Assembly: GCF_001956295.1 (NCBI RefSeq) | Contig: NZ_MRTD01000004.1 | Span: forward strand, 124,001-188,000 | DNA: 64,000 bases | DNA from: Paenibacillus sp. FSL A5-0031 | GTDB taxonomy: Bacteria > Bacillota > Bacilli > Paenibacillales > Paenibacillaceae | Direction: 5' to 3' | Part shown: piece after piece, positions 42,166 through 52,031 of the stretch | Numbering within the stretch: the stretch's first letter is position 1 | How the letters are laid out: each line of letters begins with the position of its first letter | The notes under the pieces: generated by a model | Seen by the model: the letters and a program-made list of their open reading frames with translations, nothing else | Databases searched by the model: none | What the model was told of the DNA's origin: nothing | Position numbers and translations under genes: made by a program

Positions 42166-43101
42166 TTGAAAATAGAACGATTGCTCGCTGTTATCATTTA
42201 TTTATTGAATCACGGCAGAACAAGTGCTTCGGTATTGTCCCAGAAGTTTGAAGTCTCAAACCGAACGATTCAGAGGGATATGGAAGCTATTAATATGGCA
42301 GGCATCCCCATTCTTTCATTCCCCGGACTGCTCGGAGGTTTTGAAATTATGGAAGGCTACCGCTTAAGCCATCAGGTTCTCACTAAAGATGAGCTCGTTT
42401 CCGTAATGACAGGGCTAAAAGGGCTGCAAAGCCATTCGGATGATCTTGATGTTGCCCGTACGCTGGAGAAGATGCGAGCCCTATTGAAAAAAAGCGATAT
42501 TCATTATACAGACAAAGCACTGGAACAATGGATTATTGATTTATCCTCATGGGGCTGCAATGAGGAGGAGAAGAAAAAAACAACTCTCCTTCGACAGGCC
42601 ATTCAGAAGAAAATGGTCGTAACTTTTGACTACACCAATTCCCAAGGCTGCTCAGCTAAAGCTGTCGTGGAGCCGGCTTCCGTCGTTCATAAAGGGTTCC
42701 ATTGGTATTTGTATGGCTATTGCAGAGACAAAAATATAACAAAGCTTTATCGACTATCAAGAATGCGAAAACTAGCTGTCATCTCCGAATTTTTCGACCG
42801 CGAAATCGCCGCTTATGACGCTGCAGCCATTGAAGCCGAATGGAAAATGAATACGAAGACGGTGCATTTGGTGATGCGTTTTCAACCTAGCGTTAAGGTG
42901 AGAGTCGAAGATTCTTTTCAAGAAGGAATCATTCGCTGCGAGAACGACGGTACAATGTTTGTTGAAATCGTTTATCCTGAGGATGAATGGGTTTATGGCA
43001 TGATTTTGAGCTACGGGGATACCGTGGAAGTAATGGAGCCGATATATGTGAGGGATATCATCCGAGATAGAGCGAAAAATATATGGCGGCTTTACAGCTA
43101 A
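42166..43101 (+). CDS. YafY-type transcriptional regulator (HTH_11 and WYL domains)
   Basis: 312 residues. N-terminal winged helix (IERLLAVIIYLLNHGRTSASVLSQKFEVSNRTIQRDMEAINMAGIPI) and a C-terminal WYL domain (VEPASVVHKGFHWYLYGYCRDKNITKLYRLSRMRKL) followed by the WCX extension. WYL domains bind nucleotide-like or small ligands; the target genes are unknown. TTG at 42166 follows AGGTG at 6 bases and gives the usual MKIERLL start; a GTG at 42157 is an alternative. Followed 81 bp later by a DinB gene. Confidence 0.9.
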   Translation: MKIERLLAVIIYLLNHGRTSASVLSQKFEVSNRTIQRDMEAINMAGIPILSFPGLLGGFEIMEGYRLSHQVLTKDELVSVMTGLKGLQSHSDDLDVARTLEKMRALLKKSDIHYTDKALEQWIIDLSSWGCNEEEKKKTTLLRQAIQKKMVVTFDYTNSQGCSAKAVVEPASVVHKGFHWYLYGYCRDKNITKLYRLSRMRKLAVISEFFDREIAAYDAAAIEAEWKMNTKTVHLVMRFQPSVKVRVEDSFQEGIIRCENDGTMFVEIVYPEDEWVYGMILSYGDTVEVMEPIYVRDIIRDRAKNIWRLYS

Positions 43102-43182
43102 AAAAAAGGAACGAAACGATGACAGGCAGTTGTCGTGGTTTATGTTCTACAATTCAGTTATATCTGATTGTAGGAGGATTAT

Positions 43183-43686
43183 ATGATTAAACAAAATGAA
43201 CTTATTCAACAGTTTGGCAGCTTGGCGCCGTGGTATTCATCCTTATCCCATATCGCACCTGAACCAGCATGGCTTAACCCGATCAAGGAAGGCAAATGGT
43301 CCGCCGCAGAAATCATTGCCCATTTAGACAGATGGGATCAATATTTCATAACAAGCGTACTGCTCGAAGCTGAAAAAAACAGCAATGTTGAATTCCCGAA
43401 CCACGATGAATATAATGCTGCCTCCTCGGCTTACGCATTATCGGGCATATTGCCTTCTGAAATTTTGAATCAAGCGATGGAGACAAGACAAAAGCTCGTG
43501 CAAAAATTAACCGAAATGACTGAGCAGCAATTTTTTCATCCTATCACTGTACACGGAAATACACATTGTCCACAAACGAAAGCTCCCTATTCGATCGGAT
43601 ATTTAATCTTTGATTTTATCCAGCATGACGAGCATCATCGCAAACAAGTGGAAGAGTTTCTACTTCAGCCGCAGTCTAACAAGTGA
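43183..43686 (+). CDS. DinB-family protein (second copy type)
   Basis: 167 residues, DinB_2-like four-helix bundle. Putative metal ligands: His in WSAAEIIAHLDRWDQY (about residue 47) and IQHDEHHRKQVEEF near 150. AGGAGG is 5 bases before the ATG. It is downstream of the WYL regulator, which may control it. Substrate unknown; it is only distantly like the DinB protein at 22028. Confidence 0.88.
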   Translation: MIKQNELIQQFGSLAPWYSSLSHIAPEPAWLNPIKEGKWSAAEIIAHLDRWDQYFITSVLLEAEKNSNVEFPNHDEYNAASSAYALSGILPSEILNQAMETRQKLVQKLTEMTEQQFFHPITVHGNTHCPQTKAPYSIGYLIFDFIQHDEHHRKQVEEFLLQPQSNK

Positions 43687-43771
43687 TACAAGAGATCACA
43701 TAAATGAAGTCGATTTCAACTAAATCAGCACATGGTTTAAAATATATGACTCTATAAGGTCATAACATAGC

Positions 43772-43806
43772 AGCGGCAGCCTCGGAATAATTCCATGGCT
43801 GCCGCT
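43772..43806. terminator. GC-rich stem-loop after the DinB gene
   Basis: AGCGGCAGCC (43772-43781) / GGCTGCCGCT (43797-43806), followed by ATTCTCATTCC. Convergent with bmrD. The T-run is poor, so termination strength is uncertain. Confidence 0.5.
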
Positions 43807-43842
43807 ATTCTCATTCCTATTCTAAGCGTTAAAAGTAAACTT

Positions 43843-45624
43843 CTATCGTCCTTGTGTTTCCATCGTAACAGCGGACGTCTCAGTCGATACTTTCTCGCCT
43901 TTCTGCAGTTGATACATTTTATAATATCTGCCTCGCAGCGCCATTAAAGCATCATGATTGCCGCGCTCCACGATTTCACCGCGATGCAAGACGAGAATCT
44001 GATTCGCCTCTCGAATGGTGGACAAGCGATGAGCGATAATTAGTGTTGTCCTGCCTTCACTGACCACCTTCAAGGCTTGCTGAATCAGCCCCTCCGTCTC
44101 ACTGTCGATGCTGGCTGTCGCCTCATCCAATATAAGTATAGAAGGATCGAAGGCTAAAGCTCTAGCGAAGGAGATAAGCTGCCGCTGTCCCGAAGACAAC
44201 GTACTGCCGCGCTCAACCACTGGCTCATCATAACCGCCAGGCAGCTGCTCTACAAAATTTGCCGCCCCAACATCCTTCAGCACGCTTTTCACGCGATCTA
44301 TTGTGATGTCCTTGTTGTACAGGCTGACGTTGAATTTAATGTCGCCTGCGAACAAGTACGGATCTTGCAGCACAATGCCCATATGCTTGCGCAGCTCCTG
44401 CTTCGAATACGTCGCTATATTACGTCCATCAATCGTAATGTTCCCTTTGTCCGGCTCATAAAAGCCAAGCAGCAGATTCATGATCGAGCTTTTGCCCGAA
44501 CCGGTATGACCGACTAATGCAACCGTCTCTCCCCTGCGCGCTTCGAATGAAATTTGCTTCAGAACGTTTTCGCCCTCTTTATACGCAAACGTAATGTTAT
44601 CGAATTTCACGACACCATCCGGACGTTTCACCTGAGCTACCTCTTCGACCTCCATGCCTTCCATGTCTAATATTGCAAATACCTTCTCCGCAGAAACAAA
44701 AGCACGCTGTGCATTCGTCAATTGATCGAAGATACCGATAATCGGCTGAAAAATACGACCCAAATAATCGATAAAAGCATAAAACACGCCGTAAAGAATT
44801 GCTGTTTCCAGTGAAGCACGCCCAAAGTACCAAATAACCATCGCTGTTACCAAGCTTCCAATGGTGCCCACAATGTTTCTTGAAGACAAAGAGAAAACTC
44901 TAAACTGCTTGATCTGGTTAATGTAACGATCCTCGTTCAGCACCTCAAACTCTTCGAGCGTCACCTTCTCGCGGCGAAAGGCTTGAATAATCGGCATAAC
45001 GACAATCGATTCGTTGATCATCGCATTCATGTCGCTGAGACGTGCGCGCATAATCGTAATGTATTTCTTTGAGTATTTTAAATGTATAACCATAATGATC
45101 GCGAAGAGCGGCGGCAATAACAAGCAAAACATCGCTAGCCGCACATCCAAGATAAACAATGCAGTAAAAATACCGAGCAGCTGTACGAAGCTGACAACAA
45201 AGGTCGCCATGAAGCTCATGAATAAATCCCTGACCGCCTCTGTGTCGTTCGCAATTCTCGATACAATTTGCCCGATCGGCGTATTGTCGAAGTAGCGCAG
45301 CGGAATTCGCTGGATATGACTCATTAAATCCATACGCATATTTTTGATAATGCGAAGCGCCGTCGTCTGCAAAATATAGGATTGCGAGAAATTGCTAATA
45401 CTTGCAACAAGCAGCAGCCCCATATAAACGCCCAGCAGCCCGAGAACTGGCATGATATCATTCCCGCCGACGGATAAATGCTTGTCGATTATCGTTTTTA
45501 TAATAAAAGGTCCGCCGAGCTCAGCACCTACCGCGCAGCACAGAATAAGCAGGGCGCCGATAATTCTAAACTTATAGACGAGAGCATATGCGAATAGTCT
45601 TCTCGCCGTTGATTGTTTTGGCAT
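43843..45624 (-). CDS. bmrD: Multidrug ABC exporter subunit BmrD (YheH)-like
   Basis: 593 residues from the ATG at 45624, which has AGGAGG 6 bases upstream; the ORF extends to 45696 but would overlap bmrC. Membrane domain with six helices (30-330), Walker A GHTGSGKSS, signature LSSGQ (degenerate) in RGSTLSSGQRQLISFARALAFDPSILILDEATASID with the catalytic Glu present. The stretch matches B. subtilis YheH/BmrD closely, though it is shorter (673 residues there). Forms a heterodimer with the upstream product and exports amphiphilic drugs. Confidence 0.88.
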   Translation of the reverse strand: MPKQSTARRLFAYALVYKFRIIGALLILCCAVGAELGGPFIIKTIIDKHLSVGGNDIMPVLGLLGVYMGLLLVASISNFSQSYILQTTALRIIKNMRMDLMSHIQRIPLRYFDNTPIGQIVSRIANDTEAVRDLFMSFMATFVVSFVQLLGIFTALFILDVRLAMFCLLLPPLFAIIMVIHLKYSKKYITIMRARLSDMNAMINESIVVMPIIQAFRREKVTLEEFEVLNEDRYINQIKQFRVFSLSSRNIVGTIGSLVTAMVIWYFGRASLETAILYGVFYAFIDYLGRIFQPIIGIFDQLTNAQRAFVSAEKVFAILDMEGMEVEEVAQVKRPDGVVKFDNITFAYKEGENVLKQISFEARRGETVALVGHTGSGKSSIMNLLLGFYEPDKGNITIDGRNIATYSKQELRKHMGIVLQDPYLFAGDIKFNVSLYNKDITIDRVKSVLKDVGAANFVEQLPGGYDEPVVERGSTLSSGQRQLISFARALAFDPSILILDEATASIDSETEGLIQQALKVVSEGRTTLIIAHRLSTIREANQILVLHRGEIVERGNHDALMALRGRYYKMYQLQKGEKVSTETSAVTMETQGR

Positions 45625-45634
45625 TCTAAGCCTC

Positions 45635-47377
45635 CTATTCTTCCAAGCTAGCTTCCATTTGCTGCCGTTCCCATTGTTCCTTGTACCAGCCGCCAAACAG
45701 CATCAGCTCTTCATGAGTGCCTTCTTCGATGATTCGGCCCTCATTCAGCACAAGTATCCAGTCCGCGTGGCTAACCGCTGATAGGCGATGAGTCGTAATA
45801 AATGTCGTCTTTCCTTCACGCTCCAAACGAATATGGTGAAGAATTCGGCTTTCCGTCCGTGCATCAACAGCCGAAAGTGAATCATCGAGCAGCAATATTT
45901 CTGAATCAACGAGCAATGCCCGAGCAATCGCCAGCCGCTGTTTTTGTCCACCTGAGAGCATGACACCATTTTCCCCAACGACCGTTTCAAGTCCTTCTGG
46001 CATTTGTGCAATATCTTCTGTAAAAGAAGCCATTTGAACCGCTCGAGCGATTTCGTCTAGCGTTGCGTTCGGCTTGCCTAGCGCAATATTTTCTCGAATG
46101 GTCTTGGAGAGAAGCAGATGCTCCTGAGGCACATAGGCAATCCAGCGTCTCATCTGGTCTATCTCAATTTGCTCAACTGGAACTCCCGCTATCATTAAAC
46201 GATCCGCTTCAAGCGGATATTGACGCAGTAGCTGCTTAAGCAGCGTACTCTTTCCACTCCCCGTCTTCCCTACGATTCCAAGTGTCTGGCCTCGTTCAAG
46301 CTGAAAGGATACATTGTTCAAGCTAGGCTGGCTAGCCGTAGGATAAGTAAAGGTGAGCTGCTTCATCTCAATGCGCGTAGGCAACTTAATGGCAACAGGC
46401 TTATCTGAATCTTGAAGATCCGGCTTTTGCGTTAACGCCGAGTCCAATCGGTCAGCAGAAGCACTGCCGCGCTGCAGCACATTAATAAACTCGCCAAACG
46501 AAATCATTGGCCAAATGAGCATGCCCAAATAGATATTAAAGGAAATGAGCTGGCCAAGTGAAATCTCGTCTTGGAATACGAGATATGAGCCATAACCTAT
46601 TCCAATCGAATAACTGACTCCTACAATTAACGAGATAATCGGCTGAAACATCGCATTTAGAATCGAGACTCGTTTATTTTTGTTCATAACCTCTGAGGTT
46701 ACATGATCAAATGCAACAAGATCATTGTTTTCCTGCACGTACGAGCGAATAACGCGTATGCCCGAAATCGATTCCAGCGCATGTTCATTCATTTTCCCAA
46801 AGGAAGCCTGCGCGTCCAGAAAGCGGGTTCTTACTTTTTTGCCCAGCTTGCTAATTACGACTGCCAGCAACGGAAGCGGAATAAGTGCCGCGATCATTAA
46901 TTTGTAGCTGACTAATGAAATCATCATAATAATGACTACCGATGCCCCTACCAGCGTGTTGACGAGCGTCATTACACCGTATCCCGCTGTCTGGCCAATT
47001 GCGAGTACATCATTAGTCGCGAGCGCCATCAGCTGTCCCGTGCTGTTGCGCTGAAAGAAAGCAGGCGTCATCCTTGTTAAATTTGCGAGCAGCTTCCCTC
47101 TCAGCACCTTCTCGATAAGCGCCGAATTGCCAAACAGCGTCGTAATCCATATATAGACCATGACATAAAGAAATAACGCAAGCAGAACTAGTATCAACAC
47201 CGTCTGCGTTAAACCAGCTGAGGTCAGCTGGCCATCGCGGATGTTGTCAACCGTTCGTCCAATTAGATTAGGCGGTATTGTGGAAAGCAGGCTAACTAAC
47301 GCCATAATGCCTATGGCAAGCGCATAGCTGCCCCATCTATCCTTAAAAAACCATCGCAACCGTTTTACAAAAGACAT
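45635..47377 (-). CDS. bmrC: Multidrug ABC exporter subunit BmrC (YheI)-like
   Basis: 580 residues (YheI has 585). Membrane domain 1-315 with WFFKDRWGSYALAIGI and NPNLIGRTVD-like early segments, Walker A GKTGSGKST, canonical LSGGQKQRLAIARALL, Walker B ILLLDDSLSAVD with Asp for Glu (degenerate site). GGGGG lies before the ATG. Only 17 bp separate it from the upstream membrane-protein gene, leaving no room for the bmrB attenuator leader known in B. subtilis. Confidence 0.9.
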   Translation of the reverse strand: MSFVKRLRWFFKDRWGSYALAIGIMALVSLLSTIPPNLIGRTVDNIRDGQLTSAGLTQTVLILVLLALFLYVMVYIWITTLFGNSALIEKVLRGKLLANLTRMTPAFFQRNSTGQLMALATNDVLAIGQTAGYGVMTLVNTLVGASVVIIMMISLVSYKLMIAALIPLPLLAVVISKLGKKVRTRFLDAQASFGKMNEHALESISGIRVIRSYVQENNDLVAFDHVTSEVMNKNKRVSILNAMFQPIISLIVGVSYSIGIGYGSYLVFQDEISLGQLISFNIYLGMLIWPMISFGEFINVLQRGSASADRLDSALTQKPDLQDSDKPVAIKLPTRIEMKQLTFTYPTASQPSLNNVSFQLERGQTLGIVGKTGSGKSTLLKQLLRQYPLEADRLMIAGVPVEQIEIDQMRRWIAYVPQEHLLLSKTIRENIALGKPNATLDEIARAVQMASFTEDIAQMPEGLETVVGENGVMLSGGQKQRLAIARALLVDSEILLLDDSLSAVDARTESRILHHIRLEREGKTTFITTHRLSAVSHADWILVLNEGRIIEEGTHEELMLFGGWYKEQWERQQMEASLEE

Positions 47378-47394
47378 GAGATCCCCCTTTTCCG

Positions 47395-47970
47395 CTAATT
47401 CAACGACCTTTTCTCTCTAACATTTGAGACTCGAAATGGCAATCGAAGAAATAGCAGCTCCATAATGAATAACAATATTCCAAAAGCGATTAACAGCATG
47501 ACCCAGCTATCTTCTACATTCAACAAGAACGGATATATTATAACCATTAAAATGTTGAACACCAAATAAGTATTTCTGCGGCTAATCGCAGTATCCAACA
47601 ACTGAACAGCCCCATCCTGTTTCAGCATTTCAATAAGTCCATTGAAAATCCAATACGCCATCAAAATATGAAGAATAAACAGCAGTTGCGAATAGAGATG
47701 GACGGCGAGCGGTATAGACGAAAATTCCGTAATCATTACATTTGTTTGGATAAACAGAACTGGAATAGTAAGAATGACCAGAACAATAGAAATGTACTTC
47801 GCTTTTTTATATGCCGGGTGCATGGAGCCCAGATGCTGCAGGGCTGACAAAACCATCAAGTAACCTATAATGTCAGGCAGCAAATCAAAGTATCCAATCC
47901 TTATATCAATCATTGCAATAACAAGGCCCCAGCCAAGTCTCCTTAGTTCACGTCTGAAAGGGGTGCTCAA
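47395..47970 (-). CDS. Polytopic membrane protein of unknown function
   Basis: 191 residues with five hydrophobic segments (IGYLMVLSALQHLG, YISIVLVILTIPVLFI, LLFILHILMAYWIFNGL, TYLVFNILMVIIYPFLL, WVMLLIAFGILLFIMELLFL). No recognised family. It overlaps the upstream gene by 4 bases (ATGA) and lies 17 bp before bmrC, so it is part of that operon and may assist or regulate the exporter. Confidence 0.7.
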   Translation of the reverse strand: MSTPFRRELRRLGWGLVIAMIDIRIGYFDLLPDIIGYLMVLSALQHLGSMHPAYKKAKYISIVLVILTIPVLFIQTNVMITEFSSIPLAVHLYSQLLFILHILMAYWIFNGLIEMLKQDGAVQLLDTAISRRNTYLVFNILMVIIYPFLLNVEDSWVMLLIAFGILLFIMELLFLRLPFRVSNVREKRSLN

Positions 47971-48800
47971 TGCATTTCACCTCCCGTACGGACTAAACGC
48001 TTCAGCTGCCGCTCACTAAAATTAAGGTTATGATTAATCGGAATATCCTCAATCATTTCCTGTCCATCTTCCAGCTTGAAATGAAGAATGATTTTGGATT
48101 TAAACATCGAGACGGCTTCGGGCTCATTATCCGGAATAGACCATTGATATGTAAATGCTAATGAATCATCTTGCGACAGCTTCATAGGGAATTCAACCGA
48201 CGCAAGCGGCTTCCCTGATAGATCAAGCTTGAACCATGGCTTCACTTTGTCGCTGAACGTATATTCAATCTTCTCCAAAACAGCCGTTTTCCTTACATAA
48301 ACCTTATAGCTTCCAGAGCCATTTGAGGATGAGCTTCCCGAAGCAAAGTCCAGTATGCTTTCTCGTTTATTCCACACGACATTAATTTCACCAATCGGAA
48401 CTTTTCTAGACTGCCCTTTCTCGTAATACACCGTAATCTCTCTTATTGTGAACGGTATTTTCCTATCCTCGTTGATAAGATCTGGCATCAATTGTCCAGA
48501 GGCTCGCATCTCAGATTGATGAGTATGTATGTTTCTTTTATAAATTTGAAATCGAAATTCGGGCAGTTCTTCTATTTGAATGCTGCTTACTTTATTAGAT
48601 GCTTGTTTATTTTCAAAAAATGTAAAATCAAGTATTTCACCAGTGCTCCCATTTATGGTGCTGTCATGCTTTAGAAACAGCGCCTCCTTCAGCTGCATGC
48701 TCTGAAAATACCAAAGGTTTCCTAGCCAGCTTCCCGCAATGAGAAACACGACGACAAACCATCTTATTTTAATTTTCAGTCCTGTCACCCCTCTCCTCAT
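47967..48800 (-). CDS. Membrane-anchored extracytoplasmic protein of unknown function
   Basis: 277 residues: one membrane segment near residues 13-32 (WFVVVFLIAGSWLGNLWYF), then a beta-rich external domain without Cys or recognised motifs. First gene of the four-gene operon that ends in bmrD. AGGAGAGGGG lies inside the first codons, so the GTG at 48788 may be the real start instead of the ATG at 48800. Confidence 0.65.
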   Translation of the reverse strand: MRRGVTGLKIKIRWFVVVFLIAGSWLGNLWYFQSMQLKEALFLKHDSTINGSTGEILDFTFFENKQASNKVSSIQIEELPEFRFQIYKRNIHTHQSEMRASGQLMPDLINEDRKIPFTIREITVYYEKGQSRKVPIGEINVVWNKRESILDFASGSSSSNGSGSYKVYVRKTAVLEKIEYTFSDKVKPWFKLDLSGKPLASVEFPMKLSQDDSLAFTYQWSIPDNEPEAVSMFKSKIILHFKLEDGQEMIEDIPINHNLNFSERQLKRLVRTGGEMH

Positions 48801-48942
48801 CTGTTCATATTACCACTTATTTGTGCTAGAGATAATAATTGGTTTAAAAATAAGAGGTTGTTCTTTATAACGAATATGATATGATTATTTTGAACATTGC
48901 TTTATGAAATTCAAACGATCGAACACGTCAGAGGTGTAGCCT

Positions 48943-50031
48943 ATGAATTACGCGATAAGTGCGATTGTACCTATATTCAATGCTGAAAATTGGCTGCGTC
49001 CCTGTTTGAAAAGCATTCTTAATCAGCCTTTTCGAAATATTGAGGTGCTGCTCGTCAATGACGGTTCCACTGATCTCAGCGGCGCGATATGCGAAGAATT
49101 CGCTATAACAGACAATAGAGTTAAAGTGATTCACAAGCCAAACGGCGGTGCAAGCAGCGCCAAAAATACCGGTTTACAAGCGGCAAGCGGCAAATACGTC
49201 GCCTTTCTTGATGCTGATGATGAAATCGATCCGCTTTTTTTCGTAAAGCTATACGCCATGGCAGAAGAGCATGCTTGCGAAGTGTTGATTGGAGGTTACG
49301 CGACAATTCCAACCAAACAGAACGTATCGCCCTGCTTTCGGCTGCATACCGTTATGAACGGCAAAGATTTAATACTAAGCGCCGCAGCTGTTCATTCTAA
49401 TAATGACCTGTGTTTTACTTGGCGCAGTCTATTTCTTCGCGCATCGCTTGAAAAAAACGAGATTCTGTACAACGAGGGATTAACGGTAGGAGAAGATACC
49501 ATTTTCCATTTGGAAGCCTTGCTGGCCTCTGATCGTGTCTGCGCGATTCCGGACCCTTTGTATTTTCACAACACGGTTAACAATCTGAACAGTCTGATAC
49601 GTTCTCCCTATAAACATTATCTTGAAGAAAGCCTTGTTCTGCAGTACCAGCTGCGAAAGAGCTTATCCGAGAAATTCGGTTTATTAGCGCATGCCCATTA
49701 TAGAAAGGATATGGCGTCCTACCACATCCAAACGATCCTTTCGATGCTGATCAACAATTTCAAACACAATCCTGTCGCCCCTGCAAAAAAAGATTTGGCA
49801 AGAATCATCGACCTTAAAATGATGACAGACAGTACGAAGGAGCTTGGCTGGCTTCACAATTACAGCAACATCAAGTCATTTCTTTATTATTTAACGCTTA
49901 AATTCAAGCTTGCGGCATGGCTGTATCACTTTGAATTCCGCTTGCCGCGCCAATCGCCATTGCTGTTTCTCAAGCTTTTTGGTAGAAAAAAAACCGTTCA
50001 TAACCGACTGATTCGCTACACTAAGCGTTAA
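48943..50031 (+). CDS. Family 2 glycosyltransferase
   Basis: 362 residues. GT2 fold with SAIVPIFNAENWLRPCLKSILNQ, VNDGSTDLS, NGGASSAKNTGLQAASGKYVAFLDADDEID (the DxD metal/sugar-nucleotide site) and the later GEDTIFHLEALL. It probably transfers a sugar from a nucleotide donor to a cell-surface glycan; acceptor and sugar are unknown. No membrane helix, so it is peripheral at the inner face. AGAGGTG precedes the ATG. Divergent from the bmr operon. Confidence 0.92.
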   Translation: MNYAISAIVPIFNAENWLRPCLKSILNQPFRNIEVLLVNDGSTDLSGAICEEFAITDNRVKVIHKPNGGASSAKNTGLQAASGKYVAFLDADDEIDPLFFVKLYAMAEEHACEVLIGGYATIPTKQNVSPCFRLHTVMNGKDLILSAAAVHSNNDLCFTWRSLFLRASLEKNEILYNEGLTVGEDTIFHLEALLASDRVCAIPDPLYFHNTVNNLNSLIRSPYKHYLEESLVLQYQLRKSLSEKFGLLAHAHYRKDMASYHIQTILSMLINNFKHNPVAPAKKDLARIIDLKMMTDSTKELGWLHNYSNIKSFLYYLTLKFKLAAWLYHFEFRLPRQSPLLFLKLFGRKKTVHNRLIRYTKR

Positions 50032-50117
50032 TCGCACATCGCCATTCCTTTGTCCGCCCATCCTTTTCATGTATACTAGAGGCTTCAATTCAATTATACA
50101 AAGGATGCGACAATAAC

Positions 50118-51065
50118 TTGGAAAATAGAAACAATCTATTCGTATATACCTATGGCTATCGCATTGAAGAGGCTGATTTATGCCGCTTGGAGATGCGTTC
50201 TTTATTTGGAAAACAATCAGAAACTGATCTTTTGTTTAGCGAAATAGACGTACATCCCGATCGAAGTCCTTTTATGAGAGAACGGCTTGAAGTTTTATAT
50301 CAAGGCGAACGGCTTGAGGATATTTTGGAGCAGGTGAAGCAAATTCAATTAGGAGAGGCTACATTTAAGGTGATTTTCCTAAAAATGAATGACCTGACGG
50401 CGGAAAACAAAATCGATTTTGAAGGACAACGCGCAATTGAACGTGAACTTGGCGTTTATATCGAAGGCGAGGCTGATGTACGCAAACCTGATCGCGTTTT
50501 TGGCATTTTAACTTGGGGCGGACGCTGGTACTTTGGCAATTATATAAAAAGCAAAGCCGTCTGGCTCGCTCACATGCAAAAACCGCGCAGCTATTCCATT
50601 GCACTCAGCACGCGAATTGCGCGCGCCATAGCCAATATCGCTATCCCGAATCCAGTCGGGATCAAAGCGATCGACCCTTGCTGCGGCATTGGGACGGTAC
50701 TGGTAGAGGCGCTGTCTATGGGCATGAACATCGTCGGCCGAGATATCAATCATTTTATCATTCGCGGGACACGTGAAAACCTGGCTCATTTCGAATATGA
50801 AACAGATGCCGTTTGCGGTGATATTGCTGATATCTCAGACCATTATGATGTAGCCATTGTAGATATGCCTTACAATCATTTCTCTAATACGACACCTGAG
50901 GCACAATTCTCCTTGCTGCAGCATACTCGCCGAATCGCAAACAAAGCTGTCATTGTGACTGCTGATCCAATGGACGAGCTTATTGCAAACGCAGGCCTTA
51001 ACATCTTAGATCGCTGCACGACTCGAAAAGGCAGCTTCGTCAGACAAATAATCGTCTGCGAATAG
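50118..51065 (+). CDS. Trm11/RlmL-like SAM-dependent RNA methyltransferase
   Basis: 315 residues. The C-terminal half is a Rossmann methylase: DPCCGIGTVLVEAL (motif I), GRDIN (motif II), and DMPYNHFS in place of the usual DPPY/NPPY (motif IV), typical of the Trm11-like group. An N-terminal domain of about 150 residues (RNNLFVYTYGYRIEEADLCRLEMRSLFG) may bind RNA. It probably methylates guanosine or adenosine in tRNA or rRNA. TTG start at 50118 with AAGGATG about 10 bases before. Confidence 0.8.
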   Translation: MENRNNLFVYTYGYRIEEADLCRLEMRSLFGKQSETDLLFSEIDVHPDRSPFMRERLEVLYQGERLEDILEQVKQIQLGEATFKVIFLKMNDLTAENKIDFEGQRAIERELGVYIEGEADVRKPDRVFGILTWGGRWYFGNYIKSKAVWLAHMQKPRSYSIALSTRIARAIANIAIPNPVGIKAIDPCCGIGTVLVEALSMGMNIVGRDINHFIIRGTRENLAHFEYETDAVCGDIADISDHYDVAIVDMPYNHFSNTTPEAQFSLLQHTRRIANKAVIVTADPMDELIANAGLNILDRCTTRKGSFVRQIIVCE

Positions 51066-51078
51066 TAGATTACAGCTA

Positions 51079-51873
51079 TTATTTGTACCCATTAAATGCT
51101 AGCCAGGATGCGCAAGCAGCCGTCCATTCTTTTGTATGCTCCTCATCCTCGGCTAAGCCAAGCCCATGACGTCCTTTCGTGTACACGTGAAGATCAAAAG
51201 GAATCTGGTGCTTGCTCAGCGCGGATGCAAACAAAAGGCTGTTCTCGACAGGAACGGCGCCATCATCTGCTGTATGCCATAAAAAAGTTGGCGGTGTATC
51301 AGGGGTTACCTGCGTTTCATTGCTGAGCTGTTCGATTTGATTCAGGTTCGCTTCTTTGCCAAGCAAATTTTCTCTTGAGCCCTCATGCGTAAAAGGGTCT
51401 TTGAGTGTGATGACAGGATAACATAAGACGAGTAAATCCGGACGGCAGGACTGTCGTTCAATAACATCCACTGCATTTTCATTCCCTTGGTCATAGCTTG
51501 TCCCCGCGTTCGAAACTAAATGCCCGCCTGCTGAAAATCCAAGAATGCCTATTTTATTCGGATTAATTCGATACATTTCTGCTTTGAAACGGACGGTACG
51601 TATCGCCCGTTGAACATCCAGCAGTGCGCAAGGATATTGATAAGGCGCCACCCGATATCGCAAAACGAACGCAGAAATGCCTAAACTGTTCAACCACTGT
51701 GCAATCGGTTCTCCTTCATGGTGCGCTCGCATGCCATAACCACCGCCTGGACATACGATAATTGCTGGTCTATTCTCGCCATCTACAAGATAAGGCGTTA
51801 TAGCTGGACAATCCTCATCTGCATTTCCCTGTGCATACGGCGCTCCGTGCATCCATAATAATTGCTCTGCCAC
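51079..51873 (-). CDS. Alpha/beta-hydrolase, acetyl-esterase-like
   Basis: 264 residues. Oxyanion motif CPGGGYGMRAHHEGEP, nucleophile GFSAGGH (Ser about residue 118), acid in HTADDGAVP, His in KGRHGLGLA. The ligand-binding features resemble carbohydrate acetyl-esterases (AxeA/BD-FAE type). No signal peptide, so cytoplasmic. GTG start with GGGGG 7 bases upstream. The substrate is likely an acetylated oligosaccharide, by family only. Confidence 0.87.
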   Translation of the reverse strand: MAEQLLWMHGAPYAQGNADEDCPAITPYLVDGENRPAIIVCPGGGYGMRAHHEGEPIAQWLNSLGISAFVLRYRVAPYQYPCALLDVQRAIRTVRFKAEMYRINPNKIGILGFSAGGHLVSNAGTSYDQGNENAVDVIERQSCRPDLLVLCYPVITLKDPFTHEGSRENLLGKEANLNQIEQLSNETQVTPDTPPTFLWHTADDGAVPVENSLLFASALSKHQIPFDLHVYTKGRHGLGLAEDEEHTKEWTAACASWLAFNGYK

Positions 51874-51960
51874 CTTATTTCCCCCTTATGCTGCATAAGA
51901 ATTGAAATCTTTTACCATTATATAACTAACGATAATGTCAGTCATCTGCAATCCTATATT

Positions 51961-52006
51961 CAAATAAAAACAGGCTTAAGCCGAAAAAACGCGGCTAAGC
52001 CTGTCT
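51961..52006 (-). terminator. Terminator of the PAP2-like gene
   Basis: Minus strand ACAGGCTTAGCCG - loop - CGGCTTAAGCCTGT followed by TTTTATTTG, 26 bp after the stop. Confidence 0.88.
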
Positions 52007-52031
52007 GTTCATTTTACAATTGCTGCTTGCC

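Noticed and set aside
41783..42251. Two overlapping ORFs (119 and 128 codons) across the 36-nt array
   Set aside because: Both frames stay open only because the repeat length is divisible by three. Neither has a ribosome binding site, and the peptides are pure 12-residue repeats.
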